Positions 1-13,328 of a DNA stretch of 64,000 nt are shown here, piece after piece. This DNA is from Microbispora sp. NBC_01189 (GTDB lineage: Bacteria > Actinomycetota > Actinomycetes > Streptosporangiales > Streptosporangiaceae): contig NZ_CP108581.1 of the NCBI RefSeq assembly GCF_036010665.1, forward strand, positions 7,125,501 to 7,189,500, read 5' to 3'. The notes beneath the pieces were generated by a model, which saw only the letters and a list, made by a program, of their open reading frames with translations, searched no databases and had not been told where the DNA came from. Made by a program: the position numbers and the translations under genes. Each line of letters opens with the position of its first letter. Position 1 is the stretch's first letter.

Positions 1-1
1 C

Positions 2-595
2 CGGGTGGCCGCCGCGCTCGGGGTGCCCTGGCCGGACGGCGCGACGTACGCCGGCGTCGTGCAGAGCCTCGATCCCGCGATCCCCGGGCACGCCGCGTTC
101 CTGCACGAGTCGACGGTGCTGCTGCGCGGCGCGGCCTACACCGCCTTCGACGGCGGCCCGCCCGGGCGGTCGCTGCACGCCGCCGTCGGCGCGCCGTACG
201 CGCACGTGACCGCGCCGCTGCGGCGTCTGGTCGACCGGTACGGCACGGAGGTCTGCCTGGCGGCGACGGCGGGCCGGCCGGTCCCCGAAGACGTCGCGCG
301 GGCGCTGCCCGATCTGCCCGGGCGGATGGCCGAAGGCGGCAGGCGGGCCGCCGGGGTCGAGCGGGCCTGCGTCGACCTCGTCGAGGCGGCCGTGCTGCGG
401 CCCCGGATCGGCGAGGTCTTCGAGGCGGTTGTCATCGACGTCACCGAGGGCAAACCGGGCGGGCAGGTCCAGGTGACCGACCCCGCCGTCATCGCCCGCT
501 GCGACGGCGACCGGCTTCCGCTCGGCGAGCGCATCCCCGTACGGCTCACCCGCGCCGACCCCGCCACCCGCGAGGTCCGCTTCACCGCCGCCTGA
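2..595 (+). CDS. RNB-domain ribonuclease (RNase II/R family), C-terminal part
   Basis: The reading frame is already open at the window edge and ends with TGA at 593-595, so only the last ~197 residues are seen and the true start lies upstream. The segment PYAHVTAPLRRLVDRYG matches the conserved end of the RNB catalytic domain (family pattern PYxHxTSPLRRYxDL), which in RNase II/R binds RNA near the active site. The catalytic aspartates would lie upstream and cannot be checked. A short beta-rich tail follows (GEVFEAVVIDV...GGQVQVTDPAVIARC), as in actinobacterial RNB proteins with a reduced S1-like C-terminus. Role by family: 3'-5' hydrolytic exoribonuclease in the cytoplasm. Confidence 0.85.
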   Translation, partial: RVAAALGVPWPDGATYAGVVQSLDPAIPGHAAFLHESTVLLRGAAYTAFDGGPPGRSLHAAVGAPYAHVTAPLRRLVDRYGTEVCLAATAGRPVPEDVARALPDLPGRMAEGGRRAAGVERACVDLVEAAVLRPRIGEVFEAVVIDVTEGKPGGQVQVTDPAVIARCDGDRLPLGERIPVRLTRADPATREVRFTAA

Positions 596-682
596 CCGGA
601 AGCGGGCGTATTCCGGCGAATCGCCGCTCGCACTGGGCCGCCGTCGTTATCCTGCCGGTGCGGGCCTACCGGCGGAGGACAT

Positions 683-1173
683 ATGACGACCGACGACTCC
701 GCGCCGGAGGCGGGCCGCGGCCCCCGCCCCTGGAGCGAGTATGCCCTCATGATCGTCGGCCTCGCGGCCCTGTGGGGCGGCTCGAACTGGCTGAAGGCGA
801 ACTGCGAGCCGCCGAACGCCGTCTGGGCGGCGGGCATCCCCGCCGTCGTCCGGTTCCTCGCCGCCAACCCGCTGCGGGCCCTCGGGTACGTCGCCGAAGG
901 CCTCCGGGTGACCGCCGCGCCGGCCGTGCTGTTCATCTGCCAGGAGCTGCGGGCCACCGCCCGCTGCGGCAGTACCTCGCGATGTGCCTCACGCTGCTCG
1001 GCATCGCGCTGCTCACGGGGGTGGCCGGCGCGATGCTCGCGCCGGACGTCACCGCCCACGACGTCGCCTACCACGCGGCCATGGGCCTGCTGCTCGGCAC
1101 GGCCCTGCCGGGCGCCGCCGGGCTCGTCCACGTCATGTTCGCCCGGCTCAGGGACCGGAAGGCGGGCCGCTGA
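683..1173 (+). pseudogene. Small membrane protein, frameshifted
   Basis: An ATG at 683 follows a good ribosome site (GGAGGA, 4 nt away). The frame encodes a hydrophobic N-terminal half (YALMIVGLAALWGG, then AGIPAVVRFLAANPLRALGYVAEGL) up to about 960. It then turns into Arg/Ser/Cys-rich nonsense. The neighbouring frame carries on from about 962 with a clear membrane segment (QYLAMCLTLLGIALLTGVAGAM) and stops at 1173. Restoring one C in the CCC run at 960-962 joins both halves into a ~164-residue protein with about three membrane segments. The break is either a real frameshift or a homopolymer sequencing error. Family not recognised. The 3' end overlaps the convergent gmd by 106 bp. Confidence 0.55.
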
Positions 1174-2177
1174 GGGGCCCCTTCGGCGGCGGTGCGGCCC
1201 TCGGCGCGGACCTCCGCGTCCAGGTCGGCCTCGATCATCATGGCGACCAGCTCCTCGAACCCCACCTCCGGCTTCCAGCCCAGGACGTACTTGGCCTTGC
1301 TCCAGTCGCCGACGAGCAGGTCGACCTCGGCGGGCCGGACGAAACGCGCGGAGGTGCGCACGTACCGGGACCAGTCGTCCACGCCGATGTAGGCGAAGGC
1401 GGCGTCGAGGAACTCGCGCACGGAGTGGGCCTCCCCGCTCGCGATGACGTAGTCGTCCGGCTGATCCTGTTGCAGCATGAGGTGCATCGCCTTCACGTAG
1501 TCCCCGGCGAACCCCCAGTCGCGCCTGGCGTCCAGGTTGCCGAGAACCAGCTCGTGCTGCGTGCCCAGCGCGATCCGCGCCACCGCGCGCGAGATCTTGC
1601 GCGTGACGAACTCGCGGCCGCGACGCGGCGACTCGTGGTTGAACAGGATGCCCGAGCTGGCGTGCATGCCGTAGGTCTCGCGATAGTTGACGGTCATGTG
1701 GTGGCCGAAGACCTTCGCGACCCCGTACGGCGAGCGCGGCCACAGCAGGGTGGTCTCGTTCTGCGGGACGGCCTGCGCCTTGCCGAACATCTCCGAGCTC
1801 GACGCCTGGTAGAAACGCACCTGCCGGCCGCTCCGCTCCTGCTGGAGGCGGACCGCCTCCAGCATGTTCAGCACCCCGCCCCCGGTGACGTCCGCGACCA
1901 TGCGGGCGTTCTCCCAGGAGTAGGCGACGAAGGAGATGGCGCCCAGGTTGTACACTTCGTCGGGATCGGCGCGGGCGAGGACGCGGATGAGGCCGGGCAG
2001 GTCGAGCAGGTCGCCGCTGAGGACGCGCACGTCGGGCAGTTCGCGTTCCAACCAGGCGGCCTTGGGGTTGTTCTGGCCGCGCAGCAGCCCGAACACCTCA
2101 TAGCCCTTGTCGAGCAGCAGCTCCGCGAGATAGGACCCGTCCTGACCGGTGATTCCGGTGATCAATGCTCTCCGCAC
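1068..2177 (-). CDS. gmd: GDP-mannose 4,6-dehydratase
   Basis: A 369-residue extended short-chain dehydrogenase that converts GDP-mannose to GDP-4-keto-6-deoxymannose. Visible features are the N-terminal dinucleotide motif GITGQDGSYLAE, YNLGAISFV, FYQASSSEMFGK (catalytic Ser/Glu region), the YGVAK catalytic Tyr-Lys pair, NHESPRRGREFVTRKI and DWGFAGDYVKAMH. These are hallmark GMD blocks, close to those in enzymes feeding GDP-deoxysugars to polyene-type glycosides. The start is GTG at 2177, 7 nt after the stop of a 14-codon micro-ORF that contains its GAGAGAGGG ribosome site. The last ~35 residues are outside the usual family core and lie opposite the frameshifted gene at 683-1173. It is last in the minus-strand biosynthetic arm. 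No epimerase/reductase or sugar aminotransferase accompanies it here. Confidence 0.93.
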   Translation of the reverse strand: MRRALITGITGQDGSYLAELLLDKGYEVFGLLRGQNNPKAAWLERELPDVRVLSGDLLDLPGLIRVLARADPDEVYNLGAISFVAYSWENARMVADVTGGGVLNMLEAVRLQQERSGRQVRFYQASSSEMFGKAQAVPQNETTLLWPRSPYGVAKVFGHHMTVNYRETYGMHASSGILFNHESPRRGREFVTRKISRAVARIALGTQHELVLGNLDARRDWGFAGDYVKAMHLMLQQDQPDDYVIASGEAHSVREFLDAAFAYIGVDDWSRYVRTSARFVRPAEVDLLVGDWSKAKYVLGWKPEVGFEELVAMMIEADLDAEVRAEGRTAAEGAPQRPAFRSLSRANMTWTSPAAPGRAVPSSRPMAAW

Positions 2178-2183
2178 GGTAGT

Positions 2184-2228
2184 TCAGCACCCTCTCTCGA
2201 CGAGGCCCCACTGGCCGGTAGCGGTCAT
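2184..2228 (-). CDS. 14-residue micro-ORF between PKS and gmd
   Basis: The ATG at 2228 overlaps the stop of the upstream PKS gene (ATGA). The frame reads MTATGQWGLVERGC and stops 6 nt before the gmd GTG. Its 3' part supplies the purine-rich ribosome site for gmd. The TATGQWG segment loosely resembles ITGQDG at the gmd N-terminus. It may serve only as a translational coupler between the two genes. That a peptide is made is inference. Confidence 0.35.
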   Translation of the reverse strand: MTATGQWGLVERGC

Positions 2229-4651
2229 TCCCGCGGCTCCTTCGCGTCCCGCCCGCCGGGCGGCGGGCCCCACCAGTGCCGCCGGTCCGCCCAGGGATAG
2301 GGCGGCAGGTCGACATGGCGTCCCGTGGGATACAGGACGTCCCATCGCACGTCCACACCGCGGCAGTACAGCCGTCCGAGCGCGTCCAGCACCGGCGTTC
2401 CGGGGCCGGCCGCGCCGGGATCGGCGCCGGGCGGCACGCGGACCGGGCCGATCTCCACGACGCCGTGCCGGCCGTCCCGCGCCAGTTCGGACGCCGCGGC
2501 GGCGAGCGCGGCCGGGTCGTCGTATCGGCGCAGCGCGGCCGGGCCCCCCTCGTCCGGGAGGCCGTCGTCCGGGCCGTCGTCCGCCAGCACCGACTTGATC
2601 GTGTCTTCCAGTGATCGCCCGCCGACGAGGTGACGGGCGGCCGGCACGCCCAGCCCCGTGCACAGCACCAGGGCCGGTTCGCCGGTCAGCGACCGCCACC
2701 AGTGTCCCAGGGCGATCTGCGCCAGCACGGTGAGCACCCGCGTCGCCGCCGGGTCGTACGGCGCCGTGCCCGGCCCCGGCGCAGGACGGCCGGACCGGTG
2801 GGCGGCGGCGAGCTCCGCCCAGTCGACGAACGCCGGATCGACACCGGTCTCGGCGGTCACCAGAGGCGCCGCCTCGGCGAGGAGCCGGCGAACCGGTTCG
2901 CCGCCGGCGAGGGACGCAACGACCGGCCAGTCGGCGCCGGCGCCGAGGCACCACGCGGTGCGCACGGCGACGGAGGCCCGCCCCGCCCGCGCGGCGGGTC
3001 CGCTCCGGCCCTCGGCGAGCCGGCGCAGCGCCGTGGCGAGTTCCCCGGCCGTGCGGCCGGTCACCGCCCCCCGGTGCGCGTGGTGCGAACGCCGCCGCGC
3101 CGCCGTGTACGCCACGTCGGCCGGGGTGATCCCGGGGCCGCCGCGGTCCAGCAGGTCCGCGAGCCCTGCCGCCAGCGCGCGCGAGGCCGCCTCGTCGTGG
3201 GCGGACACCGGGACCAGAACCGGGCGCGGGCCGTCGTCCGCCGCGGGCCCGCCGCCGGTCACGGCCCCGGCCGGCGGGTCGGTCACGACCAGGTGGGCGT
3301 TGCTGCCGCCGGCGGCGAACGCGCTGACCCCGGCGACCCGGGGCTCGCCGCCCCGCGGCCACGGGCGCGTGGCGCCGGGGATGACGATCTCCGGGGGAAG
3401 CGGCCCGAGGTCGGGATGCGGCCGGGTGAAGTGCAGGTTCCCCGGGATCTCCCCGTGGTGCAGGCACAGCACGGCCTTGATGAGGCCGATGACGCCCGAC
3501 GCGGCGAACAGGTGCGACACGTTGGTCTTGACGGCGCCCACCACGAGCGGCCGGCCGGCCGGCCGGCCGGGCAGCAGCTCCGCGGCGAGCGCGCGCAGCT
3601 CGGCCGCGTCGCCCATGGGGGTGCCGGTGCCGTGGCTCTCCACGTACGTCGCGGTCCACGCCGGGACCCCGGCGTCCTCGTAGGCCGCGCGGATGACCTC
3701 GCGCTGGGCGGAGACGGCGGGGACGCCGTACCCGGGGCCGCCGCCGTTGTGGTTGACCGCGCTGCCGCTCAGCACGGCGAGCACCCGGTCGCCGTCCCGT
3801 TCCGCGTCCGCGAGGCGTTTGAGCACCACCACGCCGCAGCCCTCGCCGATCCCGTAGCCGTCCGCCCCGGCGTCGAACGTGCGGCAGCGGCCGTCCGGCG
3901 ACAGCAGGCCCGCCTCGGCGATGCCGGCGCCCGAGGATTCGGCCATCATCAGGTTCACCGCCCCGACCAGCGCCGCGTCGCACTCGCCCGTCCGCAGGCT
4001 CCGGGCCGCCAGGTGCGTCGCGAGCAGGGCCGACGAACAGCCGGCGTCGATGGTCAGACTCGGGCCACGGACGCCCAGCAGGTACGACATCCGGGCGCAG
4101 GCGGTGCTGTGGGAGTTGTTGAGCACGGCGTGGTCGTGCCGCGGCGCGGCGCCGAGCCGGGAGACGCCCACCTGCCAGTAGTCGTGGGTGCCGAGGGTCA
4201 GGAAGACGCCGGTCACGCTGCCCCGTACCGTCTCGCGCGGCATGCCCGCGTGATCGAGGGCGTCACAGGCCGTCTCGAGCAGGAGCCGCTGCTGCGGGTC
4301 CATGACGGCCGCCTCGCCCGGCGGGATGCCGAAGAACTCGTCGTCGAACCGGTCGACGTCGTCGAGGTAGGCGCCCGGCAGGCCGGTCACGTACCCGCCG
4401 GGCGAGGCGTCGGCCCCGGCCGTCCGCCGGTCGAGCGCGCCGACCAGATCGGCGCCGTCCCGCAGGGCACGCCAGAACTCGGCGGCGCCGCGGATCCGGC
4501 CGGGCAGGCGGCAGCCGGCCCCCACCACGGCGATCGGCACGGCGATCGGCGCGGCGCGGTCCCGCTCGGCCCGCCGGAGGCGGGCCTCCAGATCTTCGAT
4601 GGTCGCCAGCGCGCGGCCGAGCAAGACCCGGTGCGCCGGATCGATGTCCAT
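2225..4651 (-). CDS. Type I PKS: KS with degenerate AT, no ACP
   Basis: An 808-residue protein. Residues 1-33 form a charged coiled-coil resembling N-terminal PKS docking helices. A ketosynthase spans ~36-455 and has Cys205 (IDAGCSSALL), His340 (ESHGTGTPMGD) and His380 (KTNVSHLFAASG). The triad is present, but its surroundings deviate from VDTACSSSL, EAHGTGT and KTNIGHLEAAAG. The following acyltransferase-like region (~475-735) is shortened. At the GHSxG nucleophile it reads LVLCTGLGVP, so Ser is replaced and the AT should be inactive. The post-AT linker signature PPYPWADRRHWW is intact. There is no ACP, KR or thioesterase. It lies 40 bp downstream of the larger PKS, whose C-terminal helix could dock here. 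It may catalyse a condensation or offloading step in trans; that is inference. Confidence 0.9.
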   Translation of the reverse strand: MDIDPAHRVLLGRALATIEDLEARLRRAERDRAAPIAVPIAVVGAGCRLPGRIRGAAEFWRALRDGADLVGALDRRTAGADASPGGYVTGLPGAYLDDVDRFDDEFFGIPPGEAAVMDPQQRLLLETACDALDHAGMPRETVRGSVTGVFLTLGTHDYWQVGVSRLGAAPRHDHAVLNNSHSTACARMSYLLGVRGPSLTIDAGCSSALLATHLAARSLRTGECDAALVGAVNLMMAESSGAGIAEAGLLSPDGRCRTFDAGADGYGIGEGCGVVVLKRLADAERDGDRVLAVLSGSAVNHNGGGPGYGVPAVSAQREVIRAAYEDAGVPAWTATYVESHGTGTPMGDAAELRALAAELLPGRPAGRPLVVGAVKTNVSHLFAASGVIGLIKAVLCLHHGEIPGNLHFTRPHPDLGPLPPEIVIPGATRPWPRGGEPRVAGVSAFAAGGSNAHLVVTDPPAGAVTGGGPAADDGPRPVLVPVSAHDEAASRALAAGLADLLDRGGPGITPADVAYTAARRRSHHAHRGAVTGRTAGELATALRRLAEGRSGPAARAGRASVAVRTAWCLGAGADWPVVASLAGGEPVRRLLAEAAPLVTAETGVDPAFVDWAELAAAHRSGRPAPGPGTAPYDPAATRVLTVLAQIALGHWWRSLTGEPALVLCTGLGVPAARHLVGGRSLEDTIKSVLADDGPDDGLPDEGGPAALRRYDDPAALAAAASELARDGRHGVVEIGPVRVPPGADPGAAGPGTPVLDALGRLYCRGVDVRWDVLYPTGRHVDLPPYPWADRRHWWGPPPGGRDAKEPRE

Positions 4652-4691
4652 ACGGTCCCTTCCCTCACTGCGCGGTCACGGACGCGGGTGG

Positions 4692-9931
<5,240 letters not shown>

Positions 9932-9932
<1 letters not shown>

Positions 9933-9994
9933 CAGATCCCCATCCCCGACGCGACGGCCCTCTCCGGGCCGCCGATCGATTGCCTGCTCGCCAT
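9932..9994 (-). CDS. 20-residue micro-ORF mimicking the PKS N-terminus
   Basis: The ATG at 9994 overlaps the ligase stop (TGATG), and its own TGA overlaps the PKS ATG in the same TGATG arrangement. It encodes MASRQSIGGPERAVASGMGI; the PKS begins MANGESIGGTEAA. The two starts sit 62 nt apart in near-identical sequence (GGGGAACTGATGGCGA and GGGGATCTGATGGCGA). The unit therefore looks like a tandem duplication of the gene junction. It probably couples translation of the ligase to the PKS. A functional peptide is not demonstrated. Confidence 0.45.
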
Positions 9995-11754
9995 CAGTTC
10001 CCCACCGGCGCGGCCGCCGGCTCCGCGAACACCGGATCGGCCGCGAAAGCGCCCTCCGCGTAGAGCCGCCGGCTCTGGCGCCGCTGCAGTTTCCCGCTGG
10101 TCGTGCGGGGCAGCGCGCCGCGCCGGACCAGCACGACCTCGTACGGCGGCAGGCCGTGACGGTCGGCGAGCGCCCGGCGCACCGCCGCGCGCACCGCCGC
10201 CGGCGTGTAGCCGGGGGCGCGCCGGTCGACCTCGGCGAGCACCACGAGGGCCTCCCCGTCGGCCGTGTCCACGGAGACCGCCGCGACGCCCCCCACAACG
10301 ACGGCCGGATGCGCCTGTCCGGCGGTCTCCTCGACGTCCGCCGGGTGGTGGTTGCGTCCGTCGACGATGATCAGGTCCTTCAGCCGTCCCACGACGAAGA
10401 TCTCGCCCTGGTCGAGGAATCCCAGGTCTCCCGTACGCAGCCAGGGACCGGGCCCCGCCTCGTCGCGGGGGAGGAACGCGCCGGCGGTGCGTTCCGGCCG
10501 CCGGAAGTAGCCGGCGGTGACGTTCGGCCCGGACACCCACAGCTCGCCGGCCCGGCCCGGCGGGCACACCTGCCCGGTGTCCGGGTCGACCACCCGGACC
10601 TCCTGACCGGCCGGGACCCCGCAGCCGACCAGGACGGCGGTGCGCTCCGCCCCGGCGTCCCCGGGCGAAGCCGGCCCGGCGGGCCGGACCTCGCCGCGGC
10701 CGAGCGCCGCGCGGTCGACCGCCAACCGCCGGGGCGGCCCCGACGCCCGGAACCCGGACACCAGCACGGTCGCCTCGGCCAGGCCGTAACTGGGGCGGAA
10801 GGCCGCCGGGTCGAACCCCTGGCCGGCGAACGCCTCGGCGAACAGGTCGAGGGTCCGCGGCCGGACCGGCTCGCTGCCGTTCCCGGCGATCCGCCAGCCG
10901 CGCAGGTCCAGTCCGGCCCGCTGCGGCGGGGCGATCCGCTGCACGCAGTGCCGGTAGCCGAAGTCGGGCGACATGGCGTTGGCGTCGGCCTGCTCGGAGA
11001 TCAGCTCCAGCCAGCGGCGGGGGTGGCGGATGAACGTCCCGGGCGTCAGGTGGATCGAGCGGATCCCGGACAGCGCCGGCAGCACCACCATGCTCAGCAG
11101 ACCCATGTCGTGGAACAGCGGGAGCCAGTTGACCAGGACGCTGCCGGAGGACACGGCGTAGGCGCGCTGGATCTGGCCGACGTTGGCCACCAGGTTGCGG
11201 TGGGTGACGACGACCCCCGCCGGGTCGCCGGTGGAGCCGGAGGTGTACTGCAGCAGCGCGGGCTCGTCACCCCGTGCCGCCATCGGCTCCGCCTCCACCG
11301 GTCCCGGCGTGCGGACCTCGTCGACGAGCGCCAGCCGCGGCGTGCGCAGGACGCCGCCGTCCAGCCAGTCGCGCACCGCGCGGCGGTGCCGGGCCGTGGT
11401 CAGGACGAGGGCCGGATCCGCGTCGCGGACCACCGAGTTCAGGCGGGCGGCCGTCCGCTGGGCGTCGGGCGGATACAGGGGAACGGCGATGGCTCCGGCG
11501 TACAGGCAGGCGAAGAAGGCGACCGGGAACTCCAGCCCGGACTCCTGCAGGATGGCCACCCGGTCTCCGGCCGTGGTGTGCCGCCTGATCTCGGCGGCCA
11601 GCGCCGTGGCCCGCGCGTCGAGATCGCCGAAGGTGAGGCGCTCGGCGGGCAGGCCGGCGCGCTCGCCCGCGAGCTCGAAGACGGTGGCGCCGGGGGTCCG
11701 GCGGACGTGTCGGCGCAGCAGCTCGACCGGTCCGGGCGAGGTGTCAGCGGCCAC
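9994..11754 (-). CDS. Fatty-acyl-AMP ligase (FAAL)
   Basis: An adenylate-forming enzyme of ~586 residues. Visible motifs are LQYTSGSTGDPAGVVVTH (ATP-binding A3), NWLPLFHDMGLL, SYGLAEATVLVSG, TGDLGFLDQGEIFVVGRLKDLIIVDGRN and the C-terminal RTTSGKLQRR with the catalytic Lys. The HDMGL and GRNHHPADVEET blocks are typical of FadD/FAAL enzymes, which pass acyl-AMP to an ACP rather than to CoA. The next gene begins with an ACP, so transfer to that domain is the natural prediction. GTG at 11754 is preferred because GGGAGG lies 8 nt upstream; it overlaps the P450 stop by 11 nt. An in-frame start at 11796 is the alternative. Confidence 0.93.
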   Translation of the reverse strand: MAADTSPGPVELLRRHVRRTPGATVFELAGERAGLPAERLTFGDLDARATALAAEIRRHTTAGDRVAILQESGLEFPVAFFACLYAGAIAVPLYPPDAQRTAARLNSVVRDADPALVLTTARHRRAVRDWLDGGVLRTPRLALVDEVRTPGPVEAEPMAARGDEPALLQYTSGSTGDPAGVVVTHRNLVANVGQIQRAYAVSSGSVLVNWLPLFHDMGLLSMVVLPALSGIRSIHLTPGTFIRHPRRWLELISEQADANAMSPDFGYRHCVQRIAPPQRAGLDLRGWRIAGNGSEPVRPRTLDLFAEAFAGQGFDPAAFRPSYGLAEATVLVSGFRASGPPRRLAVDRAALGRGEVRPAGPASPGDAGAERTAVLVGCGVPAGQEVRVVDPDTGQVCPPGRAGELWVSGPNVTAGYFRRPERTAGAFLPRDEAGPGPWLRTGDLGFLDQGEIFVVGRLKDLIIVDGRNHHPADVEETAGQAHPAVVVGGVAAVSVDTADGEALVVLAEVDRRAPGYTPAAVRAAVRRALADRHGLPPYEVVLVRRGALPRTTSGKLQRRQSRRLYAEGAFAADPVFAEPAAAPVGN

Positions 11755-13036
11755 CGCGGGCACCTCCCATCGCCGGCTGCCCGGCCGGGGCCGCAATCCG
11801 TCCGAGGCCGTGCGGCGCGACCGGGAGGGAGTTCAGGCCCCGCAGCGTGATGCTGGGATGCCAGGTCAGCTCGTCCCGGGGCACGGCCGGCTCCATACGG
11901 GGATAGCGCCGCAGCAGCTCGCCGATGGCGATCCGGCTCTGCAGCCGTGCCAGCGGCGCCCCGACGCAGTAGTGGATCCCCGCGCCGAACCCCAGATGGG
12001 GGTTGGCCGGCCGGGTGACGTCGAGCCGCTGCGGATCGGCGAACCGGGCGGGGTCGCGGTCCGCCGCGGCCACCACGGCCATCACCAGCTCCCCCGCCGG
12101 GATCAGCACCCCGGCGAGCTCGACGGGCTCGCCGGTGACCCGCAGGCTGCAGATCATGACCGATCCCTCGTAGCGGACCAGTTCCTCGATCGCGCCGGGG
12201 AGCAGGTCCGGCCGGCGGCGGAGCAGCTCGGCCTGGTCCGGGTGGTCCAGCAGGGCCAGTGTGGCGTTCCCGATGAAGTTGACGGTCGTCTCGTGCCCGG
12301 CGATCAGCAGCAGCAGCGCCATCGCGATGAGCTCCGGCTCGCTCAGGCACCCGTCACCGTCGCGGGCCTCGATCAGCGCGCTCAGCAGGTCGGAGGTGGG
12401 CCGGGCGCGCTTGTGCCGGATCAGCGCGCCGAGATACTCGCTCAGCTGGTCCAGCGCGGCCCGCCGGCCGGCCGCGAGCTCCTCGGCCGACCGGGCGGGC
12501 CCGTGGTCGGAGACCAGCGGGAGCGACCACCGCCGGAAGTCCTTGCGCTCGGCCGCGGGGATGCCCAGCATCTCGCAGATCACGGTGGTCCCGATGGGCA
12601 CCGCGAACCGGCCGACGAGGTCGATCTCGTCGCACGCGTCGAACTGCTTGAGCAGTTCGTCCACCACGGTTGTGATCATCGGCTCGTATCCCGCCACCCT
12701 GCGGGGCGTGAAGGCCTTCGACACCAGCCGGCGAAGCCGGGTGTGGCGCGGCGGATCCGAATAGAGCAGGTGCTTGCCGACGAAGCGGTTGAGGCCCCCC
12801 AGCCCGGGGTCGGCCTCCTCGATCGGCACGGGCCAACGCGCCGGTTCCTTGACGAAGCGCGCATCGGTGAGGATCAGCCGGACCTCGTCATAGCTGGTGA
12901 CCAGCCAGACGGGCACGCCGGCCCGGTACACCCGCCGGACGGGCCCGGTCCGGCGCAGATAGTCGTACGCGGCGTACGGGTCACTCACGAATTCCCGTGA
13001 GTAGAAACCGGGAAGAGCGGAGCCTGATCGCGACAT
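11744..13036 (-). CDS. Cytochrome P450
   Basis: A soluble bacterial class I P450 of ~430 residues. The I-helix shows AGHETT (oxygen-activating Thr), the K-helix ExxR is EELVR, and the heme loop is FGAGIHYCVGAPLAR with the Cys ligand. The ATG at 13036 has AGGGGA 6 nt upstream; ATG 13042 and a GTG further up are less well placed. It is the first gene of the minus-strand biosynthetic arm and overlaps the ligase. It probably oxidises the lipid or polyketide product and needs a ferredoxin and reductase that are not in the window. The substrate cannot be read from sequence. Confidence 0.95.
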   Translation of the reverse strand: MSRSGSALPGFYSREFVSDPYAAYDYLRRTGPVRRVYRAGVPVWLVTSYDEVRLILTDARFVKEPARWPVPIEEADPGLGGLNRFVGKHLLYSDPPRHTRLRRLVSKAFTPRRVAGYEPMITTVVDELLKQFDACDEIDLVGRFAVPIGTTVICEMLGIPAAERKDFRRWSLPLVSDHGPARSAEELAAGRRAALDQLSEYLGALIRHKRARPTSDLLSALIEARDGDGCLSEPELIAMALLLLIAGHETTVNFIGNATLALLDHPDQAELLRRRPDLLPGAIEELVRYEGSVMICSLRVTGEPVELAGVLIPAGELVMAVVAAADRDPARFADPQRLDVTRPANPHLGFGAGIHYCVGAPLARLQSRIAIGELLRRYPRMEPAVPRDELTWHPSITLRGLNSLPVAPHGLGRIAAPAGQPAMGGARGGR

Positions 13037-13328
13037 TGGCATTCCCCTGGCAGCTTCGGCGTCCGGGGCGATACGCCGGACGCCGCCGGCAGACCTCACG
13101 AGGTCCCGATACGCCCATGGTCACCGCCCACCCCGGAGAATCAAACTCCTAAGCGCGGCGGCGGCACCCCTGTCACCCGCCCGCGAATCCAAGGGTTGCC
13201 CTCCCAGTTTCCCCCGCCAAGCGGAATACGAGCAGATCAGGCCAGTTCAGATGGGTGAAACCGCCGGCCGTAACCGGCCGTAAGGCTAGGGGTTGCCCGG
13301 CCTTCCGGCGCTGCTTAACCTGCCAAAT
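13037..13328. promoter_or_regulatory. Divergent promoter region of the biosynthetic cluster
   Basis: About 290 bp without a gene separates the two arms of the cluster. For the plus arm, TTGCCC (13293-13298), a 17-nt spacer and TAACCT (13316-13321) form a plausible promoter. Seven nt later comes the GTG of the glycosyltransferase, suggesting a leaderless mRNA. Just upstream of that -35 lies a perfect tandem decamer, CCGGCCGTAA twice (13264-13283), placed as an activator site would be. GGGTTGCCC occurs twice, at 13193-13201 and 13290-13298. No clear promoter for the minus arm was picked out. No regulator gene lies in the cluster. Confidence 0.5.

Noticed and set aside
2184-3983. Long open frame antisense/offset to the second PKS
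   Set aside because: Arg/Gly/Pro-rich composition with no domain content; it is a frame shadow of the KS gene. Only its last 14 codons were kept as a micro-ORF candidate.
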